Virus record (IMG/VR): IMGVR_UViG_3300033150_000500
Location: 1 to 55,447 of that record
DNA: 55,447 nucleotides
Origin: a virus
Strand: one strand, 5' to 3'
Shown here: positions 6,926 through 14,411 of the stretch, piece after piece
How positions within the stretch are numbered: the stretch's first letter is position 1
Layout: the number at the start of each line of letters is the position of its first letter
Program-made: the position numbers and the translations under genes
Notes under the pieces: model-generated
Database searches by the model: none
What the model was told of the DNA's origin: nothing
What the model saw: only the letters and a program-made list of their open reading frames with translations

Positions 6926-7580
6926 TAATTCTGTTATCAAGGTCTTCTTTTAATGTTGGCTTTTGATTATCTTTTAAATAAGTAATACAATTATTTGCTC
7001 TTTTAGATGTCATATTGGGAACCTCAGCCTCTATCCCTTCTTTTATGTTTGTTTCAATAGTTGAGTTATGAAGCAGTGCATCTATTTTAACCATTTGCCA
7101 ATCAAGTATCATTTCATTATCTGGTGTGTTTAAATCTGGTTGGTAGATGTCATCTGATTTTCTATTAAGATCACGCCCAAATAAAACCCCAAGTGATTTA
7201 GATGCGTTTTTCAAGCACTCGCTTTTAAGGTGCGGGAAGTCTTTAACAAGTGTATTATAAATTTTCTTATCTACCTGAGTTACGCTACTTCCTTTGGCTA
7301 ATTGAATAGGAACAGCGCCAGCCCCCTCTCTAATAATCCAGCCCACATCAGGAATAAATACGTGCAATTCCAGTGAGCCGATTATTTCGTTTACAATTAC
7401 CTCCCATCTGAAGTTTTTTATTTGCCACAATCCAGAATACACATTATCAAGCTGTGCCTCGATTATTCCAATGGGGATATACTTTGCACCCCTTGCCTGC
7501 GTATTTACTTTGATATGCTTTTTCTCTGGCTTTTTTCCGAGCCTTGCGATCACTTCATTATACTTCGCTATTTCACTCAT
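6909..7580 (-). CDS. Rad52-like single-strand annealing protein
   Basis: 223 residues. The N-terminal two thirds resemble Rad52-family phage annealing proteins (Sak-like): a conserved glycine-rich segment GAGAVPIQ (86-93) and the helix LKNASKSLGVLFGRDL (123-138), which parallels the family's ALKRAA-LG-G-LY motif. It would anneal complementary DNA strands during recombination-dependent replication. The neighbours 6013 (SSB-like) and 6776 (zinc ribbon) fit a recombination module. The C-terminal 70 residues are acidic and unrelated. Confidence 0.7.
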   Translation of the reverse strand: MSEIAKYNEVIARLGKKPEKKHIKVNTQARGAKYIPIGIIEAQLDNVYSGLWQIKNFRWEVIVNEIIGSLELHVFIPDVGWIIREGAGAVPIQLAKGSSVTQVDKKIYNTLVKDFPHLKSECLKNASKSLGVLFGRDLNRKSDDIYQPDLNTPDNEMILDWQMVKIDALLHNSTIETNIKEGIEAEVPNMTSKRANNCITYLKDNQKPTLKEDLDNRINEPGT

Positions 7581-7690
7581 TGTTTTTTATTTAAGGTTTG
7601 TAATCTTTCAAGTCGTGCCTGCTCTGGCGCCCTTAATCTGCGTTTGCGTTTCAGGGTTTTGTAATATTGTATGTAGGATGGGATGTTCAT
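7577..7690 (-). CDS. Basic microprotein, 37 aa
   Basis: Found between two tight genes. The peptide starts MNIPSY and is rich in Arg/Lys (KTLKRKRRLR), ending LNKKQ. Its stop overlaps the Rad52-like start as ATGA, and its start lies 3 bases after the stop at 7693. Possibly a nucleic-acid-binding coupler peptide. Confidence 0.5.
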   Translation of the reverse strand: MNIPSYIQYYKTLKRKRRLRAPEQARLERLQTLNKKQ

Positions 7691-7692
7691 AT

Positions 7693-7914
7693 TTAGATTT
7701 TATCAAAGTTTAACGTATAATTTAATTTACCACTTTCCTTACATTCGTTATAATGCTTTTCACATAAGCCAAACGTAGGCACATTTGGAACTCCTGTAAT
7801 AATTGTTGTCTGCTTTTCTTTACATCCGGCAACATTACACCTACTTACATTCCATTGTAAAAATAATGGTATCATCATTAATCCGCCGGCTACTTCATCT
7901 CTGATTATATTCAT
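7693..7914 (-). CDS. Zinc-binding microprotein, 73 aa
   Basis: Contains a Cys/His set (C25, C30 and a C-x2-H-x3-C at about 51-58), resembling a small treble-clef or zinc-ribbon protein. It ends with a short strand. It is linked to the zinc-ribbon gene 7919-8398, 5 bases away. Role unknown. Confidence 0.6.
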   Translation of the reverse strand: MNIIRDEVAGGLMMIPLFLQWNVSRCNVAGCKEKQTTIITGVPNVPTFGLCEKHYNECKESGKLNYTLNFDKI

Positions 7915-7918
7915 AGTT

Positions 7919-8398
7919 TTATATATTTATATCGTTTCCCATTTCCTTAACTTTACCCCTGTCAATTATCGCCCTGCCAATAACCAGCCTTTTAGCCGCC
8001 TGAGTTAATTTAAGCAGCTCTAAGGTGAGATATGGGTGTGAGGGTATCTGAGTGCCCACCTTGTCAAATTCGGCCCTGATGAGCTTAAAAATAATATCGC
8101 AAAGTTCTGAATCCTCTTTGTATTCCAACATTTTTTGCTTGTAATTTTCCTTCATTTTCCGCATACTCCAGCCTATATAATAAAAACTGTTTTCTTCCAG
8201 CAATATCTTACAGTATTTACACCGCACAAAACCATCCTCTTCTTTAATAAAGTCAGCAACTCCGCACTGGCATATCACATCGCTATCGGGATGCTCTAAA
8301 CATTCCCGGCACATTGGATGCTGGATGCCGTCTGAATCGGTTACCTGTATGATGTCGGTTGAGGGTTCGCTGCAAAAAGCGCATTTAGTTTCTTCCAT
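7919..8398 (-). CDS. Zinc-ribbon protein, 159 aa
   Basis: The first 75 residues carry C-x2-C at residues 6-9 and 30-33 and CQC and C-x2-C at about 44-46 and 59-62, giving two zinc ribbons. The rest is helical and basic. It overlaps the gene above by 14 bases. Probably a regulatory or nucleic-acid-binding protein. Confidence 0.6.
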   Translation of the reverse strand: MEETKCAFCSEPSTDIIQVTDSDGIQHPMCRECLEHPDSDVICQCGVADFIKEEDGFVRCKYCKILLEENSFYYIGWSMRKMKENYKQKMLEYKEDSELCDIIFKLIRAEFDKVGTQIPSHPYLTLELLKLTQAAKRLVIGRAIIDRGKVKEMGNDINI

Positions 8399-8726
8399 GA
8401 TTTTTGATTTTATGTAACTCTAATTTGTAAATTCCAGAAGCCTCAATCCAGATAGCATATATATGCCTTTTGCTTTTAGAAAAGTCCTTTTTTGTCGGTT
8501 GTACAGCATAAGCAAATCCATGTCCTGAAAATTTTACCATTGAAATAATACCGTAGCAAACAAGCGTATTATCATATTTATAATAAACCTTTACTTTATT
8601 TCCTTTTTTATATTCTGAAAATTTATCGGCATATTCCTTGCATTTTTTACTAATAGTTACACCGATATCTGATTGCATTGCCTCGAGCTTTAAAATCTCT
8701 TTTAATAATATTTCCTTTGTTTCCAT
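8385..8726 (-). CDS. Hypothetical protein, 113 aa
   Basis: Coiled-coil N-terminus (residues 1-35), then a strand-rich basic region. Leader GTATAAACCTAAAATC fits the phage's common initiation motif. No recognised family. Confidence 0.6.
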   Translation of the reverse strand: METKEILLKEILKLEAMQSDIGVTISKKCKEYADKFSEYKKGNKVKVYYKYDNTLVCYGIISMVKFSGHGFAYAVQPTKKDFSKSKRHIYAIWIEASGIYKLELHKIKNHGRN

Positions 8727-8736
8727 GATTTTAGGT

Positions 8737-8883
8737 TTATACTAATTCAAATTTGGTTTTCACTCCATCTATCGTACAAGTGTAAACACCTTCCTTTTCT
8801 ATTATCGCGGTTGCAATTCCGAGCATCAGATTTGATAAGTGGTCTTGAAGTTCTGATGTACTTTTAATTTTAATTGTTTTCAT
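8737..8883 (-). CDS. Hypothetical protein, 48 aa (first gene of the operon)
   Basis: Reads MKTIKIKSTS to GVKTKFELV without interruption. It is the first gene after the promoter 8907-8938, with an untranslated leader of about 19 bases including AATTAAAGCCTAAGACC. It stands 10 bases upstream of the next start. Small, but well placed. Confidence 0.6.
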   Translation of the reverse strand: MKTIKIKSTSELQDHLSNLMLGIATAIIEKEGVYTCTIDGVKTKFELV

Positions 8884-8906
8884 GGTCTTAGGCTTTAATT
8901 ATGAAA

Positions 8907-8938
8907 CAAAGATATATCAAAAGGTGTTTAGAAACAAA
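8907..8938 (-). promoter_or_regulatory. Bacteroidota-type promoter of the recombination operon
   Basis: TTTG (8935-8938) and TATCTTTG (8907-8914) are separated by 20 bases and match the -33/-7 consensus closely. Transcription should begin near 8902 and drive genes from 8883 down to 4257. Upstream lies a copy of the shared 24-base motif (8958-8981). Confidence 0.65.
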
Positions 8939-8957
8939 CTAAATAAGGGATTTGGGC

Positions 8958-8981
8958 TTAATTTAAAATCAATCTAAATTA
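8958..8981. promoter_or_regulatory. Shared upstream motif, copy C
   Basis: Matches 16 of 24 positions with the motif at 54496-54519 (core on the minus strand TTTAGA-Y-T-G-A then TAAA). It stands about 20 bases upstream of a promoter -33 element and overlaps the end of the HNH gene. Candidate binding site for a phage regulator. Confidence 0.3.
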
Positions 8982-9578
8982 ATCAGCGTACTCCCATTTA
9001 AACCCGCCTGCTGTTTTTACCCTCCCCCTACAAGTGGACGATATGCCACTTTCAAATATACCGGTTTTTCTTTCTGCCTCTTTAATAGAATAATATTTTG
9101 CTACAAATGTTCCATTTTTCATTCTTTGAATAACAGCCCTGCATTGTTTTCGATTAATGCCATTTCTTATATTTGAGTAACTATTTTCAAGATTTTCCTT
9201 AAATGTAACTAATTGCAAATTACGTAATGTATATGGCCTATAATCATTTCTCCTATCACATGAGGGGATAAGCATTTTATTATATCCTGAACTTACCCAT
9301 TTGTCATATAGTTTCTTAAATTGAGGTTTTGATACTATCCAATTATATAACTTTTCTTTTGAATATGTTGGCGGGGGATGATTACGTAATTTAGAATTTG
9401 CAATTTGCTGTATATATATTTTTGTAGCAAGCCCCCATGGGGTTCTTTGAAATCTTAATAATTTTTCTCTACAACAATTAGCACATTCATAATTTAATTT
9501 GTCATTCGTATTCCTGTTTTTATAAAACTTAGAAACTGGCTTTTCTATCCCACACCTTGTACATACTTTTGTTTTCAT
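8979..9578 (-). CDS. HNH-type homing endonuclease (paralogue 1)
   Basis: 199 residues. N-terminal zinc ribbon C7-x2-C10 and C32-x2-C35. The middle has DRRNDYRPYTLRNLQLVT, the D-R-x2-D-x3-P-Y-T-x2-N-L...T signature of phage HNH endonucleases, and the C-terminal 45 residues match NUMOD1-like DNA-binding repeats (KAVIQ-like start, ending GGFKW). It is related along its whole length to 38808-39407 and 54762-55352, suggesting spread of a mobile, free-standing endonuclease. It has its own promoter and structured leader. Confidence 0.75.
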   Translation of the reverse strand: MKTKVCTRCGIEKPVSKFYKNRNTNDKLNYECANCCREKLLRFQRTPWGLATKIYIQQIANSKLRNHPPPTYSKEKLYNWIVSKPQFKKLYDKWVSSGYNKMLIPSCDRRNDYRPYTLRNLQLVTFKENLENSYSNIRNGINRKQCRAVIQRMKNGTFVAKYYSIKEAERKTGIFESGISSTCRGRVKTAGGFKWEYAD

Positions 9579-9611
9579 TTTGTTTGGATTTAATAATGTT
9601 TGGAATGAAGA

Positions 9612-9675
9612 GTATGGGGCAACGGCTCCAAACTTACCGATGTCTGTGGGTAATTAATCCACATTAGCCCCATAC
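9612..9675 (-). ncRNA. Structured leader or dyad before HNH paralogue 1
   Basis: A perfect 9-base pairing, GTATGGGGC (9612-9620) with GCCCCATAC (9667-9675), closes a stretch containing a second hairpin TGTGG/CCACA (9645-9649 with 9659-9663). It lies just downstream of the promoter -7 box, between promoter and coding start. It could be a translational or riboregulatory leader; no tRNA can be made from it. Confidence 0.4.
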
Positions 9676-9705
9676 AAATATACAATAATTATTTCAATAT
9701 ACAAA
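9675..9705 (-). promoter_or_regulatory. Promoter of HNH paralogue 1
   Basis: TTTG (9702-9705), 19 bases, TATATTTG (9675-9682). It is near-perfect to consensus and sits directly downstream of two terminators, isolating the endonuclease gene as its own unit. Confidence 0.65.
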
Positions 9706-9715
9706 CTTTCTCTGT

Positions 9716-9748
9716 AAAAAACAGGAGGTGAAACCAAACACCCCCTGT
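9716..9748 (-). terminator. Rho-independent terminator
   Basis: Minus-strand RNA: ACAGGGGGTG, 8-base loop, CACCTCCTGT (one mismatch), then six U. Stands between the radical-SAM gene and the next promoter. Confidence 0.75.
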
Positions 9749-9785
9749 CAAACCAAAACCTAAATCGCGCAATTAATGCGCCATG

Positions 9786-9809
9786 AAAAAACTGAGCAGA
9801 ACGCTCAGT
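9786..9809 (-). terminator. Rho-independent terminator
   Basis: Perfect 7-base stem ACTGAGC/GCTCAGT with a 5-base loop, followed by U-run on the minus strand. It lies 9 bases beyond the radical-SAM stop. It forms a tandem pair with the terminator at 9716-9748 and ends the late transcript. Confidence 0.8.
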
Positions 9810-9817
9810 GCCTTAAA

Positions 9818-10468
9818 TTACTTTATTAATCGCTTTAAATTTTTCTTCTGTTTTACTATTGTAAACCTTTCAAGCTCGTTGATTAATTCCAAAATCTTTT
9901 CTTTAGATGGCTCCGGTAAATTATTCCCACCTGAATCAGCTCCGATATTTACTTGTACGGGTGAACATCCAGCGATTAGATTAACAAATTCCTGTAAATC
10001 AAAATCCATTATAGGCTCTATTGTGATATAAAGTGGCTGCCTTATTAATACCATTTCATTGAAACGGTCAAATGGTTTTGGGCTGTTTTGCATGATTTCA
10101 GGATAGTGCCTATTTGTTTCAACGGTAACACAAATATTTGTATTAAGCGGCATTATTCTGCGTATGTTTTTTGGGTTTTTAGTTTGGAATAAATACCTGT
10201 TTTCAAATTTATCACAATGGTTAATAGTATCAAAAATCCAATGCTCAGGAATTTTATCCGCAAACATATCACAGCTCGACCCAACAAAAATGAAGTTATC
10301 AGAACCCAAATCGGTTTTAAGCTCACTTTCATCAAACCTAACGGACGGTTGTTTTCCAAAACGTTTCATATAGCAATAGGAACAATCATGCGGACACGCC
10401 CCTTTAATCGTGTTCCAGGTATCCGTTATCCATGGATACATATTGCCTTTTGATTTATTTAGTCCCAT
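9818..10468 (-). CDS. Radical SAM protein (DUF5131, phage Gp37/Gp68 type)
   Basis: 216 residues. The CxxxCxxC iron-sulfur motif CPHDCSYC (C25, C29, C32) follows WNTIKGAC, typical of DUF5131 phage proteins. The segment IFVGSSCDMFADKIP and a conserved TIEPIMDF are also characteristic. The function of this family is not established; a modification enzyme acting on DNA or RNA is one idea. It is the last gene of the late operon, right before tandem terminators. Confidence 0.75.
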   Translation of the reverse strand: MGLNKSKGNMYPWITDTWNTIKGACPHDCSYCYMKRFGKQPSVRFDESELKTDLGSDNFIFVGSSCDMFADKIPEHWIFDTINHCDKFENRYLFQTKNPKNIRRIMPLNTNICVTVETNRHYPEIMQNSPKPFDRFNEMVLIRQPLYITIEPIMDFDLQEFVNLIAGCSPVQVNIGADSGGNNLPEPSKEKILELINELERFTIVKQKKNLKRLIK

Positions 10469-11109
10469 TATTTCAATAGCATTATAAATCCTACCTTTGC
10501 AAAATTAACATCTTCATATCTCATGTAACCTAACGATAAACCCCATCCTCTCCGGCTTTGAAACATCAGGCCAACGTCTATGGCTGTCCAGCTTGTCCAC
10601 TTTTGCAGGTCGTTACCTGCCATCAGATAGCCGTATAAATGATTCTTTTTTATTTCCTTGATCTTTTCAACTTCAACAATATGCTGTATGGTTTCCGATT
10701 TAGTATAAAGTTCGTAATTCGCAAACTGTATGCTTTTCAGGTAACCTTCAACTGTTAGCTTATAAGGCAATTTAAAATCAGGCGTTGTAAGGGTGTCCTC
10801 GTAGGTTCTGGAATAAACCTCTACCGTGTCGAAAACAAACTGACCTGTGAAGTCTGAGACCCTTTGATCGAAGATTTTATAAACAAGTACGGAATCCACT
10901 GCATGAAACTTTGTCTTTGTGATATAATACGGTATTTTAACGGTGTCGTATTTGATGATGGTTTCAGATTTGGCGTTAGCTAAATTGTTGTATTTCTTTT
11001 CGCAAGTTTCGAGTTTCGCACTTGTCTTTTTGTGGCTGCATTCTCGCATAACAGCTAATGCCATCATTCCGATGATCACAAATAAAAATAAGTAGTTTAT
11101 TATTTTCAT
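10468..11109 (-). CDS. Membrane-anchored protein with beta-rich C-terminus (spanin-like candidate)
   Basis: 213 residues: an N-terminal membrane helix (about 5-22), a charged helical stretch, then a C-terminal region rich in aromatic residues (residues 165-213, W-T-A-I-D, then GWGLSLGYM) resembling outer-membrane strands. It would span the periplasm from inner membrane outward. It lies with small membrane proteins, so it could serve in lysis (spanin role); no spanin homology was seen. Leader CTAAAAACTAAAACCC. Confidence 0.5.
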   Translation of the reverse strand: MKIINYLFLFVIIGMMALAVMRECSHKKTSAKLETCEKKYNNLANAKSETIIKYDTVKIPYYITKTKFHAVDSVLVYKIFDQRVSDFTGQFVFDTVEVYSRTYEDTLTTPDFKLPYKLTVEGYLKSIQFANYELYTKSETIQHIVEVEKIKEIKKNHLYGYLMAGNDLQKWTSWTAIDVGLMFQSRRGWGLSLGYMRYEDVNFAKVGFIMLLK

Positions 11110-11121
11110 GGGTTTTAGTTT

Positions 11122-11463
11122 TTAGTTAATGCCTGTAAAATAATCATCTTGTGGATTTATCCATGCAAGTGTATCGTTTACATAATATTTATTCGTAGCT
11201 ATTTCCCTAAAAAATGTATCAGAATCAATAACTACTATTTTAACAGTTCTTATAAAATCAAGTCTGTATTTCCCATATACTGATGACATTGTGCGAGATG
11301 CAGAATCAAGTACAATTTCATTGCTCCAATCTGGCGGTGGTGAGACGGTATATAAACCCCACTCCTGCTCATCAATTACTGTATAATGGTTAATAATTCC
11401 ATATATGCCATACGTAAAACAAAATAATCCGATTAAAATAAGTGTTAAACTCATTGCTTTCAT
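11122..11463 (-). CDS. Single-pass membrane protein, 113 aa
   Basis: One N-terminal hydrophobic segment (residues 5-24), then an extra-cytoplasmic domain with no recognised motif. Part of the small membrane-protein group between fibre genes and the radical-SAM gene; might be part of the lysis set. Leader AACTAAAACTTAGAACC matches the phage's initiation motif. Confidence 0.55.
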   Translation of the reverse strand: MKAMSLTLILIGLFCFTYGIYGIINHYTVIDEQEWGLYTVSPPPDWSNEIVLDSASRTMSSVYGKYRLDFIRTVKIVVIDSDTFFREIATNKYYVNDTLAWINPQDDYFTGIN

Positions 11464-11474
11464 GGTTCTAAGTT

Positions 11475-11612
11475 TTAGTTAAAATAATGTCCATCGGGAA
11501 CGCCGCCGATTTCGGTCTTGCGTACATCCACACCCTTTAATGGGGGCTTGCTGTTTTTGAAAACGCCTGTACATAACGCTTTTAATAACTGGCTTGCGCG
11601 CGGCCATGCCAT
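11475..11612 (-). CDS. Hypothetical protein, 45 aa
   Basis: Start MAWPRASQLL, end GGVPDGHYFN. Its GC content is higher than that of its neighbours and it shows no stop in 45 codons, supporting coding use. A possible promoter -7 box (11655-11662) is just upstream. Family unknown. Confidence 0.55.
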   Translation of the reverse strand: MAWPRASQLLKALCTGVFKNSKPPLKGVDVRKTEIGGVPDGHYFN

Positions 11613-11654
11613 CTATTCATTATCAGCAAAAAAATTCTTTCAAAGGACATACTG

Positions 11655-11662
11655 CAAATATA
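11655..11662 (-). promoter_or_regulatory. Possible promoter -7 box
   Basis: TATATTTG followed by C, as at the confirmed-style promoters, but no TTG 19 bases upstream. It lies before the small membrane genes 11475-11612 onward. Confidence 0.3.
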
Positions 11663-11715
11663 ATACATTTTCCCCGAATTGATACTTTTTGTCCTTAATT
11701 TATAATGAATCTAAG

Positions 11716-11946
11716 TTATTTTTTCAACTTATCTAATCCCATTTCGGTCATATTCTGGAATGTTTTTTGTCCAAGCGAGTAACCCAAAAGAATAATAACA
11801 GACGAGAAGACATCTCCAAACGCCACCCCATCACTAAACGCAGCGACAGTGATAAGCATAAAAGCAAGCATAGCAGCTATGAACGTCAACACTCTGCCTT
11901 GTGAAAATTTCCCTGAGCGATCGTAAAATATTTGTAGTATTTTCAT
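11716..11946 (-). CDS. Small membrane protein, holin candidate
   Basis: 76 residues, two hydrophobic segments (about 20-37 and 45-60) with short charged ends, the size and topology of class II holins. The N-terminal part SGKFSQGRVLTF resembles phage holin-like proteins. Overlaps the gene upstream by 4 bases. Holin role is an inference from topology and position. Confidence 0.5.
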   Translation of the reverse strand: MKILQIFYDRSGKFSQGRVLTFIAAMLAFMLITVAAFSDGVAFGDVFSSVIILLGYSLGQKTFQNMTEMGLDKLKK

Positions 11947-12269
11947 TTCTTTGGAATTAATAGTTTATAAATTTCATTTGTTTGCTTGCGGATCTCGACA
12001 ATATCATCTTTGAGGTTTTCAAATTCCCTGATCTCGACTTTATTTTTCAGATCAGCTTGCACCCTGAGAATTACGCAGTCTTGCTTTTCGTTTTGGCTTA
12101 CCGTATATTCATCCTGTTCGATATTTTCCTGATCGACATATTCAACCGAAGCAGCCCCCTCTCGTTTTTCTTTGTTGGTTTCCCATATCGAAAAGGCCAT
12201 ATTCCCAATAACTACTAAGATGGCAGAGAATAACAAAACCAGCCATCCGTTTTTTAATTGCTTAATCAT
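11943..12269 (-). CDS. Membrane-anchored coiled-coil protein, 108 aa
   Basis: Start at MIKQLKNGW (12269) chosen because it makes an ATGA overlap with the gene above; the open frame extends further upstream. One membrane helix (residues 8-25) is followed by an acidic helical domain with heptad-like spacing. May work with the holin candidate as an antiholin or spanin partner; unproven. Confidence 0.6.
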   Translation of the reverse strand: MIKQLKNGWLVLLFSAILVVIGNMAFSIWETNKEKREGAASVEYVDQENIEQDEYTVSQNEKQDCVILRVQADLKNKVEIREFENLKDDIVEIRKQTNEIYKLLIPKK

Positions 12270-12604
12270 TTTATATATTTTTTTAAAAGGATTAATAGTA
12301 TCGCCAACATTACAAATAATATTCCACATGATAATAGGGGTTGGGTGTCTGTTATTGTAAAGAAGTAATCCGGTGGGTCAAACCGGAGCATCGAAAGTTC
12401 AAGTATTGCCATCATATAAAAGAACGCCGCTACGAGCAAATAAAGCACCCGGTAGTATCTACCATTTAAAAGTAAAGATAACGCCACAGAGCCAGCGAAA
12501 ACGTACTGAGTGGTGAAATAAACAACATTCCACACCTGGGAGCCATTCGACCAGAAGTCAAACAGCAAAATAAATACAGCGTATATGATTAAAATATATC
12601 TCAT
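12266..12604 (-). CDS. Multi-pass membrane protein, 112 aa
   Basis: Three to four hydrophobic segments (about 3-15, 25-45, 53-70, 90-108). No family recognised; size and location suit a holin-like or immunity protein. ATGA overlap with both neighbours (12266-12269 and 12601-12604). Confidence 0.6.
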   Translation of the reverse strand: MRYILIIYAVFILLFDFWSNGSQVWNVVYFTTQYVFAGSVALSLLLNGRYYRVLYLLVAAFFYMMAILELSMLRFDPPDYFFTITDTQPLLSCGILFVMLAILLILLKKYIK

Positions 12605-12774
12605 TCCACTGGCGGATGCTTGCGTTTACACCAAGTATCTACGTTAATTCCTAAGATATTCAGAACCTCGTTATAAGATTCTACTTCGACCTGATCGTAA
12701 ATTAGTTCCATGACCTCATCCATGTCTTCAGGTGAGAGGTCTACGATTGCGTTTGCTATTTCTTGATTTGTCAT
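12601..12774 (-). CDS. Hypothetical acidic protein, 57 aa
   Basis: MTNQEIANAIVDLSPED to KRKHPPVE, no internal stop. The stop overlaps the next ATG. Predicted helical; function unknown. Confidence 0.6.
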   Translation of the reverse strand: MTNQEIANAIVDLSPEDMDEVMELIYDQVEVESYNEVLNILGINVDTWCKRKHPPVE

Positions 12775-12778
12775 AATT

Positions 12779-13354
12779 TTAATGTTTAACTACGAATAAT
12801 GAAAGACTTTGAACAGTGAAAACATCTGCATCTGTATCAGAGGTTCCGTATATTTCTATGTAATCGTTGGTGGCAAGCTCGACAAGCCAATTCAATCCTG
12901 CCGACCTATCAACTGTTTGGGCTGTGTAAGTCTTAGTTTGATTACTTCCGGCGATTGGTGTCCCGTTTTCGGCTATTCTAAAATTCAAAACTTGTGCTGT
13001 TTCTCCGCTTTGAACTGTCAGATTGCAAACTACGGTAGCATGAATCGTAGTGGTTCCTGTATATGTCAGTCGTCCGTTTGATTCGGTAAAATAATTAAGG
13101 TGATCGCCTGTATAAGCCATTGCTCCTTCATATAGCTTTTCAAAGGTTCCGCCTGTTCCGATTGTTTGTATGCCGGGCGTAGAAATATAAGTCTGACCTC
13201 CTGCCTCGCCATTTATAATTATCCCTGTAACCATCAAATCACCTGTCACGCTTACATCAGGCGAAAACGTCCAGTTTCCATCTGATATATCCAAGTCCTG
13301 CGCTGCGCTGATTATCCCTGCCAGCAAAAGCACAATAAAGATTAGTTTTTTCAT
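12779..13354 (-). CDS. Secreted fibre-like protein
   Basis: 191 residues. A clear signal peptide (MKKLIFIVLLLAGIISAAQ, cleavage near 18) precedes a strand-rich, Thr/Gly-rich body with a jelly-roll-like C-terminus. It begins SDGNWTFSPDVSVTGDLMV, a pattern seen in tail-fibre repeats. An exported protein in a tail operon is unusual. It may be a decoration made by the host surface machinery, or a secreted phage protein. Pair with 13359-14411. Confidence 0.65.
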   Translation of the reverse strand: MKKLIFIVLLLAGIISAAQDLDISDGNWTFSPDVSVTGDLMVTGIIINGEAGGQTYISTPGIQTIGTGGTFEKLYEGAMAYTGDHLNYFTESNGRLTYTGTTTIHATVVCNLTVQSGETAQVLNFRIAENGTPIAGSNQTKTYTAQTVDRSAGLNWLVELATNDYIEIYGTSDTDADVFTVQSLSLFVVKH

Positions 13355-13358
13355 TTTC

Positions 13359-14411
13359 TTAATGTGTTACTTCAGTTAATTTGTAGCTCGCAACCCAGTA
13401 AACGGCATCACCGCCACTGGTTGCGTCTGATACCTCTACAGTCAGAAACTCCCCTGTATCGTCAGCCCTCGCGCGGCAATCAAAGTCAGCATCACTCTCA
13501 AATTGAGTGGTTACCGTTGAAAAATCTAAAGTGGTGTTGTTCGCTGCATCCCTCGAAATCCCACAATCAATTTTGTAATACCATTTTTTAGCGCAGTCCT
13601 CCGTTATTCCCACTACCCAGATAGTTACATTCCAAGCCGTTGAAGCTGCTATGGTTAGATCGGAGGCGTTAACCAATACCGATAATGGGAACCACGTAGC
13701 TGCTGAATGAGTTGTATCTGTCCCAACAACAACCGTTTCCGTCTGTGCATCTCCTGTGGCAACAAAACGTCCCCCAGCAATAGCCTGTGATGTTGGATGG
13801 TAGGTTTTAGAATAAAAACCAGATGCCGTACCAAAAACTTCAGTAGCTTCATTTAAATTTGAATTTAACTCCACGTAGCCAGCCAGTGCTATACCGCCAC
13901 TAAAATCCTCAATTATAAATCCGTCCCCTGTTGTTATAGATAGAAGTCCTGCGTGTCCATTGCTTGCCTCAAAGCTTATCCTCCCGCTATGGTTGTCAGC
14001 GTCACTACCTACCTTAATTACCTCTCTTGCAAAAATAGTATCTTCAGCAGTCACATTATCGCTTGCATTTATACTCCCAACAACATCCAATGCAGTTGCA
14101 GGGGTGGCTGTTCCAATACCGACATTGCCAGTATTATAATACAAATCAGTACCAGATTGAGTCCAGTAGCCAGCAGTCAAATCTACATAGTTGCCGTCAG
14201 TAATTACATCACTCATATCATGAGCGGTAGTATAGTAGCTTGTCACAAGATAAACATTGTCGTTACTCTGAACGGAAATCGTAGAATAGGCTGGTATTGC
14301 AATCGCAAAGTCTGTTGCAAGTGTTGGCATAGTCCATGAATTAGACTTTATTTGCCCGAATGTTACAACAGCTATCGCTATCGCAACAAAAAATAATAGT
14401 ATTTTTTTCAT
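13359..14411 (-). CDS. Secreted tail-fibre-like protein with VGIG motif
   Basis: 350 residues. Signal peptide of about 19 residues (hydrophobic run ILLFFVAIAIAVVTF). The middle carries NVGIGTATPATALDVVG (residues 96-112), the repeat motif of tail fibre and Bacteroidota surface proteins, followed by beta-rich domains. C-terminus rich in Thr and Asp. The mature protein resembles a fibre, but the signal peptide means it would leave the cytoplasm. No C-terminal chaperone domain. Expressed immediately upstream of 12779-13354. Confidence 0.65.
   Translation of the reverse strand: MKKILLFFVAIAIAVVTFGQIKSNSWTMPTLATDFAIAIPAYSTISVQSNDNVYLVTSYYTTAHDMSDVITDGNYVDLTAGYWTQSGTDLYYNTGNVGIGTATPATALDVVGSINASDNVTAEDTIFAREVIKVGSDADNHSGRISFEASNGHAGLLSITTGDGFIIEDFSGGIALAGYVELNSNLNEATEVFGTASGFYSKTYHPTSQAIAGGRFVATGDAQTETVVVGTDTTHSAATWFPLSVLVNASDLTIAASTAWNVTIWVVGITEDCAKKWYYKIDCGISRDAANNTTLDFSTVTTQFESDADFDCRARADDTGEFLTVEVSDATSGGDAVYWVASYKLTEVTH

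Noticed and set aside
9612-9675. Possible tRNA gene
   Set aside because: The outer 9-base pairing resembles an acceptor stem, but there is no T-loop GTTC motif, no proper D-arm, and the pairings do not make a cloverleaf.
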